A stretch of DNA of 41,847 bases from an uncultured Selenomonadales bacterium (GTDB taxonomy: Bacteria; Bacillota; Negativicutes; Selenomonadales; Selenomonadaceae). Position 1 is the stretch's first letter, and each line of letters opens with the position of its first letter. The DNA lies in contig CAMJQS010000004.1 in the NCBI GenBank assembly GCA_946408105.1, forward strand, positions 1 to 41,847, read 5' to 3'. Position numbers and translations under genes: made by a program. The notes under the pieces were generated by a model that had not been told where the DNA came from, did not search any database, and saw nothing but the letters and a program-made list of their open reading frames with translations. Positions 8,068 through 18,709 of this stretch are shown one piece after another.

Positions 8068-11000
8068 ATGTTTAATCCCGTCAGAGTCGGAAAACAAACA
8101 CGCTACAGCTACGCCAGAATCAAAGAAGTCATGGAGATGCCGCACCTTTTGGATATTCAGCGGAACTCTTATGAGTGGTTCAAGAGGGAAGGCCTGCAGG
8201 AAATTTTTCGCGATATCTCGCCGATATCAGATTTTTCCGGTAACCTGGAACTTTTTTTCGGAGAATCTACCTTCGGCGAATGTAAATATTCTCTGGAGGA
8301 ATGCAAGAAACGCGACGGTACCTATGCCGCGCCCGTCAGAGTCAAAGTCCGTCTTCATAACAAAATTAAAGGGGATGTTAAAGTACAGGAAGTTTTTATG
8401 GGCGATTTTCCCATTATGACTGAAACCGGTACTTTTGTCATTAACGGCGCAGAACGTGTTATCGTCTCTCAGCTGGTGCGCTCCCCCGGCGCGTATTACG
8501 ACAAAAACGTCGACACCGCCGGCAATAATATTTATTCCGCTACCGTCATTCCCAATCGCGGAGCTTGGCTCGAACTCGAAACCGATGCAACCGGTGCCAT
8601 TTCCGTCAGAATCGACCGCACTCGCAAAATGCCGCTCACTTATTTGCTGCGCGCGCTCGACTTTGAAACCAATCAACAAATTCTCGACCTCTTCGACGTG
8701 AAATTCTTCGTTCAAAGCAAGATGACTGAACTGGGCCTCGACGACGTGCCCCTTATCGACGAAGACGACCTTTCTTTTTACAGACGCGTTTTGGAGAAGG
8801 CCGCTGCCATTCAAGAAAAAAACGCCCTCACTGCAGGTTACCTTGCTTTGTGCGTCATGCTCGACAACGACCGTAAAAACGGCGACGACAATAAGGAAAA
8901 AGCTTTAATCGGGATTTACAGTCGCTTGAGGCCCGGCGAACCGCCCTCGGCCGAAAACGCCGCCTCGCTTCTCCAGTCACAATTTTTCGACCCGCGACGA
9001 TACGATTTGGCCGCCGTCGGCCGTCACAAAATCACTAAGAAATTGGGGTGGCGCAGGCGCATTTTGGGGCAAGTACTCGCCGAAGATTTTTGCTCGACCA
9101 AAACCGGCGAAGTTCTTATTCCGAAAGACACACTCGTTGAGCCCGATATCCTCAAAAACATTTCGGACGACGAATTTTCCGTCGACGCGCCCGTTGTTAT
9201 TAAAATCAAAACTTTAAGCGGGTCTTTTGCCTCGCTTTGCTCACATACCGCAGGCGGTCGCCTGCTTGCAATTTCCGATATTCTTGCCGCCATTGATTAT
9301 ATTTTCGCGCTGATGAGCTCGGCCGGCACGCAAGACGACATCGACCACTTGGGCAACAGGCGCGTTCGCTCCGTCGGCGAATTACTGCTCAATCAATTCC
9401 GTATCGGCATGGCGCGCATGGAACGCGTCGTTCGCGAACGCATGACGAGCCAAGACGCCGAAATTGTCACTCCTCAAAACTTAATCAACGTTCGACCCGT
9501 TGTGGCCGCCATCAAAGAATTTTTCGGTTCCAGCCAACTTAGCCAATTCATGGACCAACATAATCCTCTTTCCGAACTTACTCACAAACGACGCTTATCC
9601 GCTCTCGGACCCGGCGGCCTCAGCCGCGAACGCGCCGGTTTTGAAGTTCGCGACGTTCACAACTCTCACTACGGCAGGATGTGTCCCATTGAAACGCCCG
9701 AAGGTCCCAATATCGGCCTTATCGGCTCACTGTCCAATTTCGCTCGCGTTAATCAATTCGGCTTCATCGAAACTCCTTATCGCAAAGTCGACCACATCAA
9801 CCACCGCGTCACTTCCGCCGTTCAATACCTTACCGCTGACGACGAAGAATCTCTTATTATCGCTCAAGCCAACGAGCCGCTCGACGACGACGACCGCTTT
9901 ATTAACGAATACGTCACTGCTCGCGTCAACGAACAGACTACCAGAGTCCCGCGCGACAGCGTCGACTTCATGGACGTCAGCCCCAAGCAAGTTGTTTCCA
10001 TTGCCACCGCTCTTATTCCTTTTCTCGAAAACGACGACGCCAACCGCGCGCTTATGGGCGCAAACATGCAACGTCAAGCCGTTCCTCTTCTTAAAACTCA
10101 AGCTCCTCTCGTCGGCACCGGCATGGAATTCAAAGCTGCTTGCGATTCCGGCGTTATGATTCTTGCCAAACGCCCGGGCACCGTTACCTTCGTCGATTCT
10201 TCTTCCATTTCCATTCTGCCCGACGACGGTAACCACTCCGACACTTACCGCCTTCAGAAATTCGCTCGCTCCAATCAAGGCACCTGCATTAATCAAATTC
10301 CCATCGTCACTGTCGGTCAACACGTCGAACAACTCGAACCCATTGCCGACGGGCCCGCCACTTCCTTCGGCGAACTTGCTCTCGGTTATAACATCCTCGT
10401 CGCTTACATGCCTTGGGAAGGTTACAACTACGAAGACGCCATTCTTCTTTCCGAAAACCTTATTAAAAATGACATCTTCACTTCCATTCACATCGAGGAA
10501 TATCAATGCGACGCTCGCGACACCAAACTTGGTCCCGAAGAAGTCACCCGCGATATTCCCAACGTTGCCGAAGACGCTCTTACTCATCTCGACTCCGACG
10601 GCGTTATCGCTGTCGGCGCCGACGTTCGCACCGGCGATATCCTCGTCGGCAAAGTCACTCCCAAAGGCGAAACCGAACTCACTGCCGAGGAACGTCTCCT
10701 TCGCGCCATCTTCGGCGAAAAGGCTCGCGAAGTTCGTGATACTTCCCTGCGCGTTCCTCACGGCGAAGCCGGTAAAGTTGTCGCCATTCATTCTTTCACT
10801 CGCGATTCCAACGACGAGATGCCTCCCGGCGTCAATAAGCAGATTCGCGTTTACATTGCTCAAAAACGCAAAATCTCTGTCGGCGATAAGATGAGCGGCA
10901 GGCACGGCAACAAGGGCGTCGTCTCTGCCATTCGTCGTCAAGAGGATATGCCCTTCCTGCCCGACGGCACTCCTGTCGATATTGTTCTTAATCCTCTCGG

Positions 11001-11751
11001 CGTTCCTTCACGCATGAATATCGGTCAAGTTCTCGAAACTCATTTGGGCATGGCTGTTCGGCAAATCGGTATTCGCATTAACCGGCACGACAAAGATATT
11101 GAAAAAGATTTGCGCGACTTCGGTTTTGACGTCGACTCTTACGGATTGCCCAAACCTGCCGCTGCCGGCGTTAATATCGCCACGCCCGTTTTCGACGGCG
11201 CGCGCGACTCCGACATTGCCAAAACCATTAAACTTGCAAAGCTCGACGAGGACGGCAAAACTGTTCTCTACGACGGCCGCACCGGTGAACCTTTCCTTAA
11301 CCGCGTTACTGTCGGCTGCGTTTATATGCTCAAGCTTCATCATCTCGTCGACGACAAAATCCACGCGCGCTCCACCGGGCCTTACTCTCTTGTCACTCAA
11401 CAACCTCTCGGCGGCAAAGCTCAATTCGGCGGTCAACGCTTTGGCGAAATGGAAGTCTGGGCTCTGGAGGCTTACGGTGCTTCTTATACTCTGCAGGAAA
11501 TTCTTACTGTTAAGTCCGATGATGTCGTCGGCCGCGTTAAGGCTTATGAGGCCATTGTTAAGGGTCAGAATATTCCCGAACCCGGCGTTCCCGAATCTTT
11601 TAAAGTCCTTATTAAAGAGCTCCAGTCTATCGGCCTCGATATTCGCGTTCTCTCTCGTAACTCTAAAGAAATTATCATTCAAGATGATGACGACGACGAC
11701 GAACGCTCCGCCAAGAAGAAAGCCGATGAATTGGGCGTCGAGGAGGTTTAA
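8068..11751 (+). CDS. rpoB: DNA-directed RNA polymerase subunit beta
   Basis: [62 protein letters not shown]. Confidence 0.99.
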   Translation: MFNPVRVGKQTRYSYARIKEVMEMPHLLDIQRNSYEWFKREGLQEIFRDISPISDFSGNLELFFGESTFGECKYSLEECKKRDGTYAAPVRVKVRLHNKIKGDVKVQEVFMGDFPIMTETGTFVINGAERVIVSQLVRSPGAYYDKNVDTAGNNIYSATVIPNRGAWLELETDATGAISVRIDRTRKMPLTYLLRALDFETNQQILDLFDVKFFVQSKMTELGLDDVPLIDEDDLSFYRRVLEKAAAIQEKNALTAGYLALCVMLDNDRKNGDDNKEKALIGIYSRLRPGEPPSAENAASLLQSQFFDPRRYDLAAVGRHKITKKLGWRRRILGQVLAEDFCSTKTGEVLIPKDTLVEPDILKNISDDEFSVDAPVVIKIKTLSGSFASLCSHTAGGRLLAISDILAAIDYIFALMSSAGTQDDIDHLGNRRVRSVGELLLNQFRIGMARMERVVRERMTSQDAEIVTPQNLINVRPVVAAIKEFFGSSQLSQFMDQHNPLSELTHKRRLSALGPGGLSRERAGFEVRDVHNSHYGRMCPIETPEGPNIGLIGSLSNFARVNQFGFIETPYRKVDHINHRVTSAVQYLTADDEESLIIAQANEPLDDDDRFINEYVTARVNEQTTRVPRDSVDFMDVSPKQVVSIATALIPFLENDDANRALMGANMQRQAVPLLKTQAPLVGTGMEFKAACDSGVMILAKRPGTVTFVDSSSISILPDDGNHSDTYRLQKFARSNQGTCINQIPIVTVGQHVEQLEPIADGPATSFGELALGYNILVAYMPWEGYNYEDAILLSENLIKNDIFTSIHIEEYQCDARDTKLGPEEVTRDIPNVAEDALTHLDSDGVIAVGADVRTGDILVGKVTPKGETELTAEERLLRAIFGEKAREVRDTSLRVPHGEAGKVVAIHSFTRDSNDEMPPGVNKQIRVYIAQKRKISVGDKMSGRHGNKGVVSAIRRQEDMPFLPDGTPVDIVLNPLGVPSRMNIGQVLETHLGMAVRQIGIRINRHDKDIEKDLRDFGFDVDSYGLPKPAAAGVNIATPVFDGARDSDIAKTIKLAKLDEDGKTVLYDGRTGEPFLNRVTVGCVYMLKLHHLVDDKIHARSTGPYSLVTQQPLGGKAQFGGQRFGEMEVWALEAYGASYTLQEILTVKSDDVVGRVKAYEAIVKGQNIPEPGVPESFKVLIKELQSIGLDIRVLSRNSKEIIIQDDDDDDERSAKKKADELGVEEV

Positions 11752-11753
11752 TT

Positions 11754-14700
11754 ATGATTGACGTTAATATTTTTGAATCTATGCGTATCGGCCTCGCTTC
11801 CCCGGATAAAATTCGTCAGTGGTCTTTCGGCGAAGTCAAAAAGCCCGAAACCATTAATTACCGCACTCTCAAGCCCGAACGCGACGGCCTCTTCTGCGAA
11901 CGTATCTTCGGACCCACTCGCGATTGGGAATGTCATTGCGGCAAATATAAACGCGTTCGCTACAAAGGCACCATTTGCGACCGCTGCGGCGTCGAAGTCA
12001 CTCGCGCCAAAGTCCGCCGCGAACGCATGGGCCATATCGAACTTGCCGCCCCCGTCAGCCACATCTGGTACTTTAAAGGTATTCCCTCTCGCATGGGTTT
12101 GTTACTCGATATGTCGCCCCGCGCTCTCGAACGTGTACTTTACTTCGCCTCCTATATCGTTCTCGACCCCGGCTCAACTGACCTTAAGCAGAAAGATTTG
12201 CTCTCCGAAGGCCAATTCCGCCTCTACAAAGAGAAATTCGGCAAAAATTCTTTTACAGTCGGCACCGGCGCACAGGCTGTTCAGGAACTTCTTATCCATA
12301 CCGACTTGGACGCACTGCGCGACGAGCTGCGCGCTCAACTTAAGGCCTCCAACGGCCAGAAACGTATTCGCGCTATCCGCCGCCTTGAGGTCGTCGAGGC
12401 CTTCCGCAAATCAGGTAACAAGCCCGAATGGATGATTCTTACCGTTCTGCCCGTCATTCCTCCCGAACTGCGCCCCATGGTTCAGCTCGACGGCGGCCGT
12501 TTCGCCACTTCCGATTTAAACGACCTGTATCGGCGCGTCATCAACCGCAACAATCGCCTTAACCGTCTCCTTAAACTCAAAGCTCCCGATATCATCGTTC
12601 GAAACGAAAAGCGCATGTTGCAAGAGGCTGTCGACTCCCTTATCGACAACGGCAGACGCGGCAGACCCGTCGCCGGGCCCGGTAATCGTCCGCTCAAATC
12701 TCTCTCCGACATGCTTAAGGGCAAGCAGGGCCGTTTCAGACAAAACCTCCTCGGCAAGCGCGTTGACTATTCCGGGCGTTCCGTCATCGTCGTCGGCCCC
12801 GAACTCAAACTTCACCAATGCGGCCTCCCCAAGGAAATGGCTCTCGAACTTTTTAAGCCCTTCGTCATGAAAAAACTTTCCTCCGACAACAATCTCACCA
12901 TCAAAGCTGCCAAAAAGAAAGTCGAACGCGCTACTCCCGACGTTTGGGCTGTTCTCGAAGACGTCATCAAAGAACACCCCGTTCTTCTCAACCGCGCTCC
13001 TACCTTGCACCGCCTCGGCATTCAAGCTTTTGAACCCGTTCTCTCCGAAGGTCGCGCTCTCAAACTTCACCCGCTGGCCTGCACTGCCTACAATGCCGAC
13101 TTCGACGGCGACCAAATGGCGATACACCTGCCGCTTAGTGCCGAGGCCCAAGCCGAAGCCCGCGTGCTCATGCTGGCGGCCAATCACATCTTGGCCCCCA
13201 AAGACGGCAAGCCGATAATCGTGCCGACGCAAGACATGGTTTTGGGGACGTATTATCTGACGAAAATCAGACGCGGTGCCTTGGGCGAAGGGAAATATTT
13301 CTCGTCGTTTTCGGAGGCTCTACTGGCCTACGAGAGTAAGAAGCTGGATTTGCAAGCTCAAATAAATGTACGGCTCTCTGACTCGCAGTCCTGTTTAACC
13401 AGTGTGGGGCGGTTGATATTCAACGAAAAACTCCCCAAAGAGTTGCGCCACTTTTCCTCTGTGGACGGGAAGACTGTCTTGGGCAAGGTTATGAATAAAA
13501 AAGAGTTGTCACTTCTGGTGGCGCAATGTTTCAAGGAGTTTGGGGCGACTCGCACTGCCGAGGTTATCGACTCGGTAAAAAACCTTGGTTATCACTTTGC
13601 GTGCCTGGCCGGCATGACCGTTGCCATTTCAGATGTAATTGTGCCGCCGCAAAAAGCTGACATAATTGCTCAAACCGCGGCGCGGGTAAAAAAAATACAA
13701 GCTTACTTTGAGCGCGGGATTTTAACAGAGAAGGAGCGATATAACAAAGTCGTGGATTTGTGGAACAAAGCGACCGAGCGCGTAGCCGACGCCATGATGG
13801 CCAACATGGATGAGTTCAACCCGATTTTTATGATGAGTGACAGCGGCGCGCGCGGCAATAAGCAACAAATGCGCCAGCTTGCCGGCATGCGTGGGTTAAT
13901 GGCAGATCCTTCAGGCAAGATTATCGACCTGCCCATAACTGCCAATTTCCGCGAGGGCTTAAGCGTTAGTGATTATTTTATCTCCAGTCACGGGGCGCGC
14001 AAGGGCTTGGCTGACACTGCTCTTCGCACTGCCGACTCAGGCTATTTAACTCGCCGCCTTGTCGACGTCGCTCAAGACGTTATCGTTCGCGAGGCCGATT
14101 GCGACGTAACGCAAGTCAATTTGATTCCGATAAGAGCTGCTTATGTAGCAGACCCCTTGGACGCCTTGGAAATTTTGAATGAATATCTTATCGGGCGCGT
14201 CTTGGCCGCCGACTTTATCGACTCCAAATCAGGCGAAGTCATTTTAAGTGCCGACACTGTCTTGGACGATGACGCTTTGCTTAAATTGGCTGATTGCCTC
14301 GACGGCCCCGCCTCGTTGTACCTGCGGCAAGTGCGCTCTCCTGAGTGTGTCCGCTTGTCGGGTGCCGAAACTGCCCTCCAAAATTTCTTGGCTCAATTTT
14401 CCGGTAAAGAACTTGCTCGCTCCGTTTTGCAGTTTAAGGCCGGGCAAATCTTAACCGACTCCGACTTGAAAGTTTTATTGGCCGCCGAAGACGTGACCGA
14501 AATTTTTATCAAAGAAAATCACGTCCGCCCCATTCGCGTCGAGGCTATCTTTGAGGGCGCAAGTTTAATTGAACCCCTCCGCGACCGCTTGCTCGGCCGT
14601 ACTCTTGCCGAGGATATCAGGGACGGCGATGTCTTGATTGCCAAAAAAGATGACTTAATCGACGAGCCTTTGGCTGATAAAATCTGCTCCGTCAGAAAAA

Positions 14701-15650
14701 GCGTCTTGATAAGAAGTGTCTTGACTTGCCGCGCCGCGTCGGGCGTCTGCCAAAAATGCTACGGCCGCGATTTGGCCAACCGTACCGAAGTCGAAATCGG
14801 CGAGGCAGTAGGAATCATAGCGGCACAAAGTATAGGAGAGCCCGGCACGCAATTAACGATGAGAACGTTCCACACGGGCGGCGTTGCCGGCGGCGATATC
14901 ACCCAAGGCCTCCCCCGCGTCGAAGAGCTCTTCGAGGCCCGTAAACCCAAAATGGCCGCCATCCTCTCCGATATCTCCGGCACAGTAAAAATAGGTAAAG
15001 CCGATAAAAACGACCTCACCCAAGTAACAGTCGAGCCCGTCTCTTCCTCCTCCTTCAAACGCGAATACATCATCACCTACGGCATTAACCCCTGCGTCAA
15101 AGACGGCGACACAATCCAAGCCGGCGACAACATAACAGACGGCCCGAAAAACCCCCACGACATCCTTCGCATCTGCGGCCTGAAAGAAACCTACCGCTAC
15201 CTCGTCAAAGAAGTCCAAAAAGTTTACAAGTCTCAGGGCGTCGAAATAAACGACAAACACATCGAAGTTATGGTAAGGCAGATGCTCCACAAAGTGAAGA
15301 TTGAAGACAGCGGCTCCACGGAATTTTTGCCGGGCGAATTTGTTGAAATGAACATTTTCGAGGAGGCCAACACCAAAGCTATCGAAGAAGGCGGAGCACC
15401 CGCCGTCGCCAAACCGATTCTTTTGGGCATAACAAAGGCGTCGTTGGCGACCGACTCTTTCCTTAGCGCGGCCAGCTTCCAAGAGACGACCAGAGTTTTG
15501 ACGGACGCGGCGATTAAAGGAAAGATTGACCCGCTTATCGGCCTGAAAGAAAATGTCATCATCGGCAAGCTGATTCCTGCCGGCACGGGCATGGCTCGTT
15601 ATCGTGAGCTGACGGTTGTCGACAAAGAAGCCGAGGCCGCCGTCGAGTAA
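11754..15650 (+). CDS. rpoC: DNA-directed RNA polymerase subunit beta'
   Basis: [24 protein letters not shown] zinc site; [10 protein letters not shown] catalytic motif; [21 protein letters not shown]. Confidence 0.99.
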   Translation: MIDVNIFESMRIGLASPDKIRQWSFGEVKKPETINYRTLKPERDGLFCERIFGPTRDWECHCGKYKRVRYKGTICDRCGVEVTRAKVRRERMGHIELAAPVSHIWYFKGIPSRMGLLLDMSPRALERVLYFASYIVLDPGSTDLKQKDLLSEGQFRLYKEKFGKNSFTVGTGAQAVQELLIHTDLDALRDELRAQLKASNGQKRIRAIRRLEVVEAFRKSGNKPEWMILTVLPVIPPELRPMVQLDGGRFATSDLNDLYRRVINRNNRLNRLLKLKAPDIIVRNEKRMLQEAVDSLIDNGRRGRPVAGPGNRPLKSLSDMLKGKQGRFRQNLLGKRVDYSGRSVIVVGPELKLHQCGLPKEMALELFKPFVMKKLSSDNNLTIKAAKKKVERATPDVWAVLEDVIKEHPVLLNRAPTLHRLGIQAFEPVLSEGRALKLHPLACTAYNADFDGDQMAIHLPLSAEAQAEARVLMLAANHILAPKDGKPIIVPTQDMVLGTYYLTKIRRGALGEGKYFSSFSEALLAYESKKLDLQAQINVRLSDSQSCLTSVGRLIFNEKLPKELRHFSSVDGKTVLGKVMNKKELSLLVAQCFKEFGATRTAEVIDSVKNLGYHFACLAGMTVAISDVIVPPQKADIIAQTAARVKKIQAYFERGILTEKERYNKVVDLWNKATERVADAMMANMDEFNPIFMMSDSGARGNKQQMRQLAGMRGLMADPSGKIIDLPITANFREGLSVSDYFISSHGARKGLADTALRTADSGYLTRRLVDVAQDVIVREADCDVTQVNLIPIRAAYVADPLDALEILNEYLIGRVLAADFIDSKSGEVILSADTVLDDDALLKLADCLDGPASLYLRQVRSPECVRLSGAETALQNFLAQFSGKELARSVLQFKAGQILTDSDLKVLLAAEDVTEIFIKENHVRPIRVEAIFEGASLIEPLRDRLLGRTLAEDIRDGDVLIAKKDDLIDEPLADKICSVRKSVLIRSVLTCRAASGVCQKCYGRDLANRTEVEIGEAVGIIAAQSIGEPGTQLTMRTFHTGGVAGGDITQGLPRVEELFEARKPKMAAILSDISGTVKIGKADKNDLTQVTVEPVSSSSFKREYIITYGINPCVKDGDTIQAGDNITDGPKNPHDILRICGLKETYRYLVKEVQKVYKSQGVEINDKHIEVMVRQMLHKVKIEDSGSTEFLPGEFVEMNIFEEANTKAIEEGGAPAVAKPILLGITKASLATDSFLSAASFQETTRVLTDAAIKGKIDPLIGLKENVIIGKLIPAGTGMARYRELTVVDKEAEAAVE

Positions 15651-15670
15651 TTTATTCAAGGAGAAATTTT

Positions 15671-17221
15671 ATGGCAGAAAATATTTTGGACTTCAAAACT
15701 TTTTCGCAGGTCACCGACGCCCGTTGGTATCCGCGCTATCATCTTGCCGCGCCGTTCGGCTGGTGCAACGACCCTAACGGCATGTGCTTTTACAAAGGGC
15801 AATATCATTTTTTCTATCAGCACTATCCTTACGCGCCGCAGTGGGGCCCGATGCATTGGGGGCACGCCGTCAGCGACGATTTGGCTTATTGGAAACATTT
15901 GCCGATTGCTTTAAAACCCGACGCGCCTTATGAAGTCGGCGGCGGTTGCTTTTCGGGCAGTGCAATCGAAAAGGACGGCAAGCTTTATCTCATGTACACG
16001 GGGCACTTAAGCGCAACGCCCGAAGAAGAAGCCGCGATAGGTTACGGCCACATCGAATTTCAATGCCTTGCTTCCTCGGAAGACGGCGTTCACTTTGAAA
16101 AATCCGAAAAGAATCCCGTTATCGAAGACACAGACGTTGAGGACAAAGATATTTCTATCCACGACATTCGCGACCCGAAAGTTTGGGAGCACAACGGAAA
16201 ATATTATGCGGTACTCGGTTCGCGCACGCCCGATATGGCGCACGGGCAAATTCTTCTGTTCGTGTCGAAAGATTTAACCAAAGCTTGGAGATTGAAAGCA
16301 ATTTCTGCGCGCAGCGAAGGCAACCTCGGCGGCATGTGGGAATGCCCGAACTTTGCAGAGATTGACGGGCAAGACGTTTTGATTTTCTCGCCCATGGATT
16401 TGAGAACGGACGACGGAACTTTTTATCACGACAAAGCGGCGGGCGTCCTTATCGGCAAGCTCAATTACAAGAGCGGAATTTTTAAGCACGGCGACTTCCA
16501 ATACCTCGACAAGGGTTTTGACTTCTACGCGCCGCAAGTCATGCAGACGCCCGACGGCCGCGCAGTCATAATCGGTTGGTTGGATATGTGGAACGTCGAC
16601 ATGCACGAAGCCAAAGACGGTTGGGCGGGACAAATGACTGTTCCGCGCGAGTTGCACGTTAAAAACGGAAAAATTTTCTCCACGCCTGTTAAAGAACTTG
16701 AGAAGTTGCGCAAGTGGAAGCCGATAACTTTCGGAAACCTTGTAATTGACGAGGCGACGACCTTCGACGGCGTTTCCGGCGAGGCTTACGAACTTGTCTT
16801 GACGATTGACGCCGCGAAGTCTCAAAAATTTTCAATCGCTTTGCGCGCCTCCGAACTCGAACAGACCGTTTTGACTTACAATGCAAACGGCACTTTTAAA
16901 CTTGACCGCACGCAAGCCGGCGAAGTCATCAACGGGATTGCTTCCGTTCGTGAAATTCAAATCGAACCGCAAGACAAGCTCAAGCTCCACATTTTCGTTG
17001 ACCGCTCAAGCGTGGAAGTCTTCATCAACGACGGCGCGGAAGTTCTTTCGGCGAGGATTTATCCCAAGCGCACTTCGCAAAAAATTATCTTCACGCCCGA
17101 AGACGAAACGCTCGTGATTGATTCGCTGGAATATTACAAGCTCGACTTCGGACTGCCGCACCCGCACATCAAAGACACGCCCGAAGATTTGACGAAAAAA
17201 TTTCCTTTCCTAAAATCTTGA
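15671..17221 (+). CDS. Glycoside hydrolase family 32 sucrose-6-phosphate hydrolase / beta-fructofuranosidase
   Basis: GWCNDPNGMCFYKGQYHFFYQHYP nucleophile motif, DIRDPKVW, MWECPN. Confidence 0.93.
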   Translation: MAENILDFKTFSQVTDARWYPRYHLAAPFGWCNDPNGMCFYKGQYHFFYQHYPYAPQWGPMHWGHAVSDDLAYWKHLPIALKPDAPYEVGGGCFSGSAIEKDGKLYLMYTGHLSATPEEEAAIGYGHIEFQCLASSEDGVHFEKSEKNPVIEDTDVEDKDISIHDIRDPKVWEHNGKYYAVLGSRTPDMAHGQILLFVSKDLTKAWRLKAISARSEGNLGGMWECPNFAEIDGQDVLIFSPMDLRTDDGTFYHDKAAGVLIGKLNYKSGIFKHGDFQYLDKGFDFYAPQVMQTPDGRAVIIGWLDMWNVDMHEAKDGWAGQMTVPRELHVKNGKIFSTPVKELEKLRKWKPITFGNLVIDEATTFDGVSGEAYELVLTIDAAKSQKFSIALRASELEQTVLTYNANGTFKLDRTQAGEVINGIASVREIQIEPQDKLKLHIFVDRSSVEVFINDGAEVLSARIYPKRTSQKIIFTPEDETLVIDSLEYYKLDFGLPHPHIKDTPEDLTKKFPFLKS

Positions 17222-18100
17222 GACTCCCGACAAATTAAAATTCGGAATAAAATTTTTGTCGGCGGTCTTGCCGACCTGCACGAAACAATTTTTCACGCCA
17301 ATATTTGCCGCGTGCTCGACGACAGAATTATATTCAAAAGTCGTCAGCGCGCGGCTTATTTTTTTGTGTTCGGCGGCGCGGAAAATCGGCGTGTACTGAT
17401 TCATCAAGCTGATAAAAATTTCGTCGCCAAAATTTTCGTAAAGCCAATCGACAATTTTAATCGCGTCGCGTCTGAAGTTCGGCAAAACCAAATGGCGAAC
17501 GATTATTCCGCGCGTCATCAAGTTTCCGTCGAATTTTGCGGAGCCAACAAGTTCAAACATTTTTTTTATCGCGGCGGTGGCGATTGAAAAATAATTCGGC
17601 GCGGCTGAAAAAATTTTTGCCGCTTCGTCGTCGAAATATTTTAAGTCGGGCAAAAAAATATCCACGCGCCCGCGCAAAAGTTCCAGCGTCGAAATATTTT
17701 CGTAAGCGTTTGAGTTCCAGACAATCGGCAGGCGCAGTCCAAAACTTTTTGCCAAGTCAATCGCCGCGCAAATTTTTTCTGTGTAATGCGTCGGCGTGAC
17801 CAGTTCGATATTTGCCGCGCCGCGATTTTGTTGCTCGATAAAAATTTCTGCCAGACGTTCGACAGAAATTTTTTCGCCGAAGCCTTCGTGGCTGATTGAA
17901 AAATTTTGGCAGTAAACGCATTTCAAGTTGCAGTGCGAGAAAAAAATTGTTCCCGCGCCGCGTTCGCCGACGAGGCACGGCTCCTCCCACTTGTGCAGGC
18001 TCACGAGGGCGACGCGCAAATTTTCTTCCGCGCCGCAAAATCCAAGACGATTCACGCGGTCGACACGACATTTTCTCGGACAAAGTTCACACGGCTCCAT
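17210..18100 (-). CDS. Radical SAM protein, pyruvate formate-lyase-activating-enzyme-like (COG1313 type)
   Basis: CELCPRKC N-terminal motif and CNLKCVYC (CX3CX2C); start set at ATG 18100 (MEPCELCPRKC) after SD, not at the ORF-track start. Confidence 0.88.
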   Translation of the reverse strand: MEPCELCPRKCRVDRVNRLGFCGAEENLRVALVSLHKWEEPCLVGERGAGTIFFSHCNLKCVYCQNFSISHEGFGEKISVERLAEIFIEQQNRGAANIELVTPTHYTEKICAAIDLAKSFGLRLPIVWNSNAYENISTLELLRGRVDIFLPDLKYFDDEAAKIFSAAPNYFSIATAAIKKMFELVGSAKFDGNLMTRGIIVRHLVLPNFRRDAIKIVDWLYENFGDEIFISLMNQYTPIFRAAEHKKISRALTTFEYNSVVEHAANIGVKNCFVQVGKTADKNFIPNFNLSGVSRF

Positions 18101-18161
18101 AAAAATTTCCTCCTCAAAAAATTTTTTCGTTAAATCTTTGGTTAAAAGTTGCCGGTGCGCG

Positions 18162-18190
18162 TTGATTTTCTTTAAGCCGCAGTGTATTAT
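18162..18190 (+). promoter_or_regulatory. Putative promoter of marR-ABC unit
   Basis: TTGATT, 17-nt spacer, TATTAT; nearby palindromes TGTATTATACA and AAGGTACCTT. Confidence 0.55.
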
Positions 18191-18232
18191 ACAACTCGTA
18201 AGGTACCTTGAATATACGGGAGGTCTGTACAG

Positions 18233-18685
18233 ATGGAAAAGCAAAATGACTTGACGGGCACGCTCCTTGAGACGCATCATTTGCTGCGCCGCTACAACAT
18301 GATTTGGTACGGGAAAAATTTCGGCGGCCTCGACCCGCGGCAAGGGCAAGGGCGGATTTTGTCGGCACTTCGCCGCATGAACAGCGTCACGCAAAAGGAA
18401 CTCGGATTTATTTTGGACATTCGGCCGCAGTCTTTGGGCGAGCTGTTGCAAAAGCTGGAGAGCAACGGTTATGTCACGCGGCACCGTTCGACGACCGATA
18501 AACGTTCGCTCATCGTGGAGCTGACGGAGAAGGGCGAAACTTTTCAGCTGCAGAAGCCCGACTACGAAGAACTTTTCATCGGCCTCACCGCGCAAGAAAA
18601 AAAATTTTTAAAAAGTTCGCTGGAAAAAATTTCCGCGCAACTGAACGAACTGATTGACAGAGAAACCGAAGACGATTTTTTCTGA
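18233..18685 (+). CDS. MarR-family transcriptional regulator
   Basis: Winged HTH: LGFILDIRPQSLGELLQKLESNGYVTRHRSTTDKRSLIVELTEKG. Confidence 0.9.
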   Translation: MEKQNDLTGTLLETHHLLRRYNMIWYGKNFGGLDPRQGQGRILSALRRMNSVTQKELGFILDIRPQSLGELLQKLESNGYVTRHRSTTDKRSLIVELTEKGETFQLQKPDYEELFIGLTAQEKKFLKSSLEKISAQLNELIDRETEDDFF

Positions 18686-18709
18686 CAGCTTGGCAAGGAG
18701 TGATTGGCA

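Noticed and set aside
9520-9620. Possible rifampicin-resistance changes in rpoB
   Set aside because: The [31 protein letters not shown] segment keeps the usual sensitive residues at the canonical D, H and S positions.
9727-10941. 404-aa minus-strand ORF within rpoB
   Set aside because: Antisense shadow of rpoB caused by biased codon use; no SD and no recognisable motif.
9500-12435. Long S/L/P-rich alternative-frame ORFs within rpoB and rpoC (e.g. 9500..10159, 10163..10894, 11758..12435)
   Set aside because: Out-of-frame translations of strongly biased rpoBC codons; low-complexity composition.
14853-15659. 268-aa ORF antisense to the rpoC 3' end
   Set aside because: Shadow ORF over conserved rpoC sequence.
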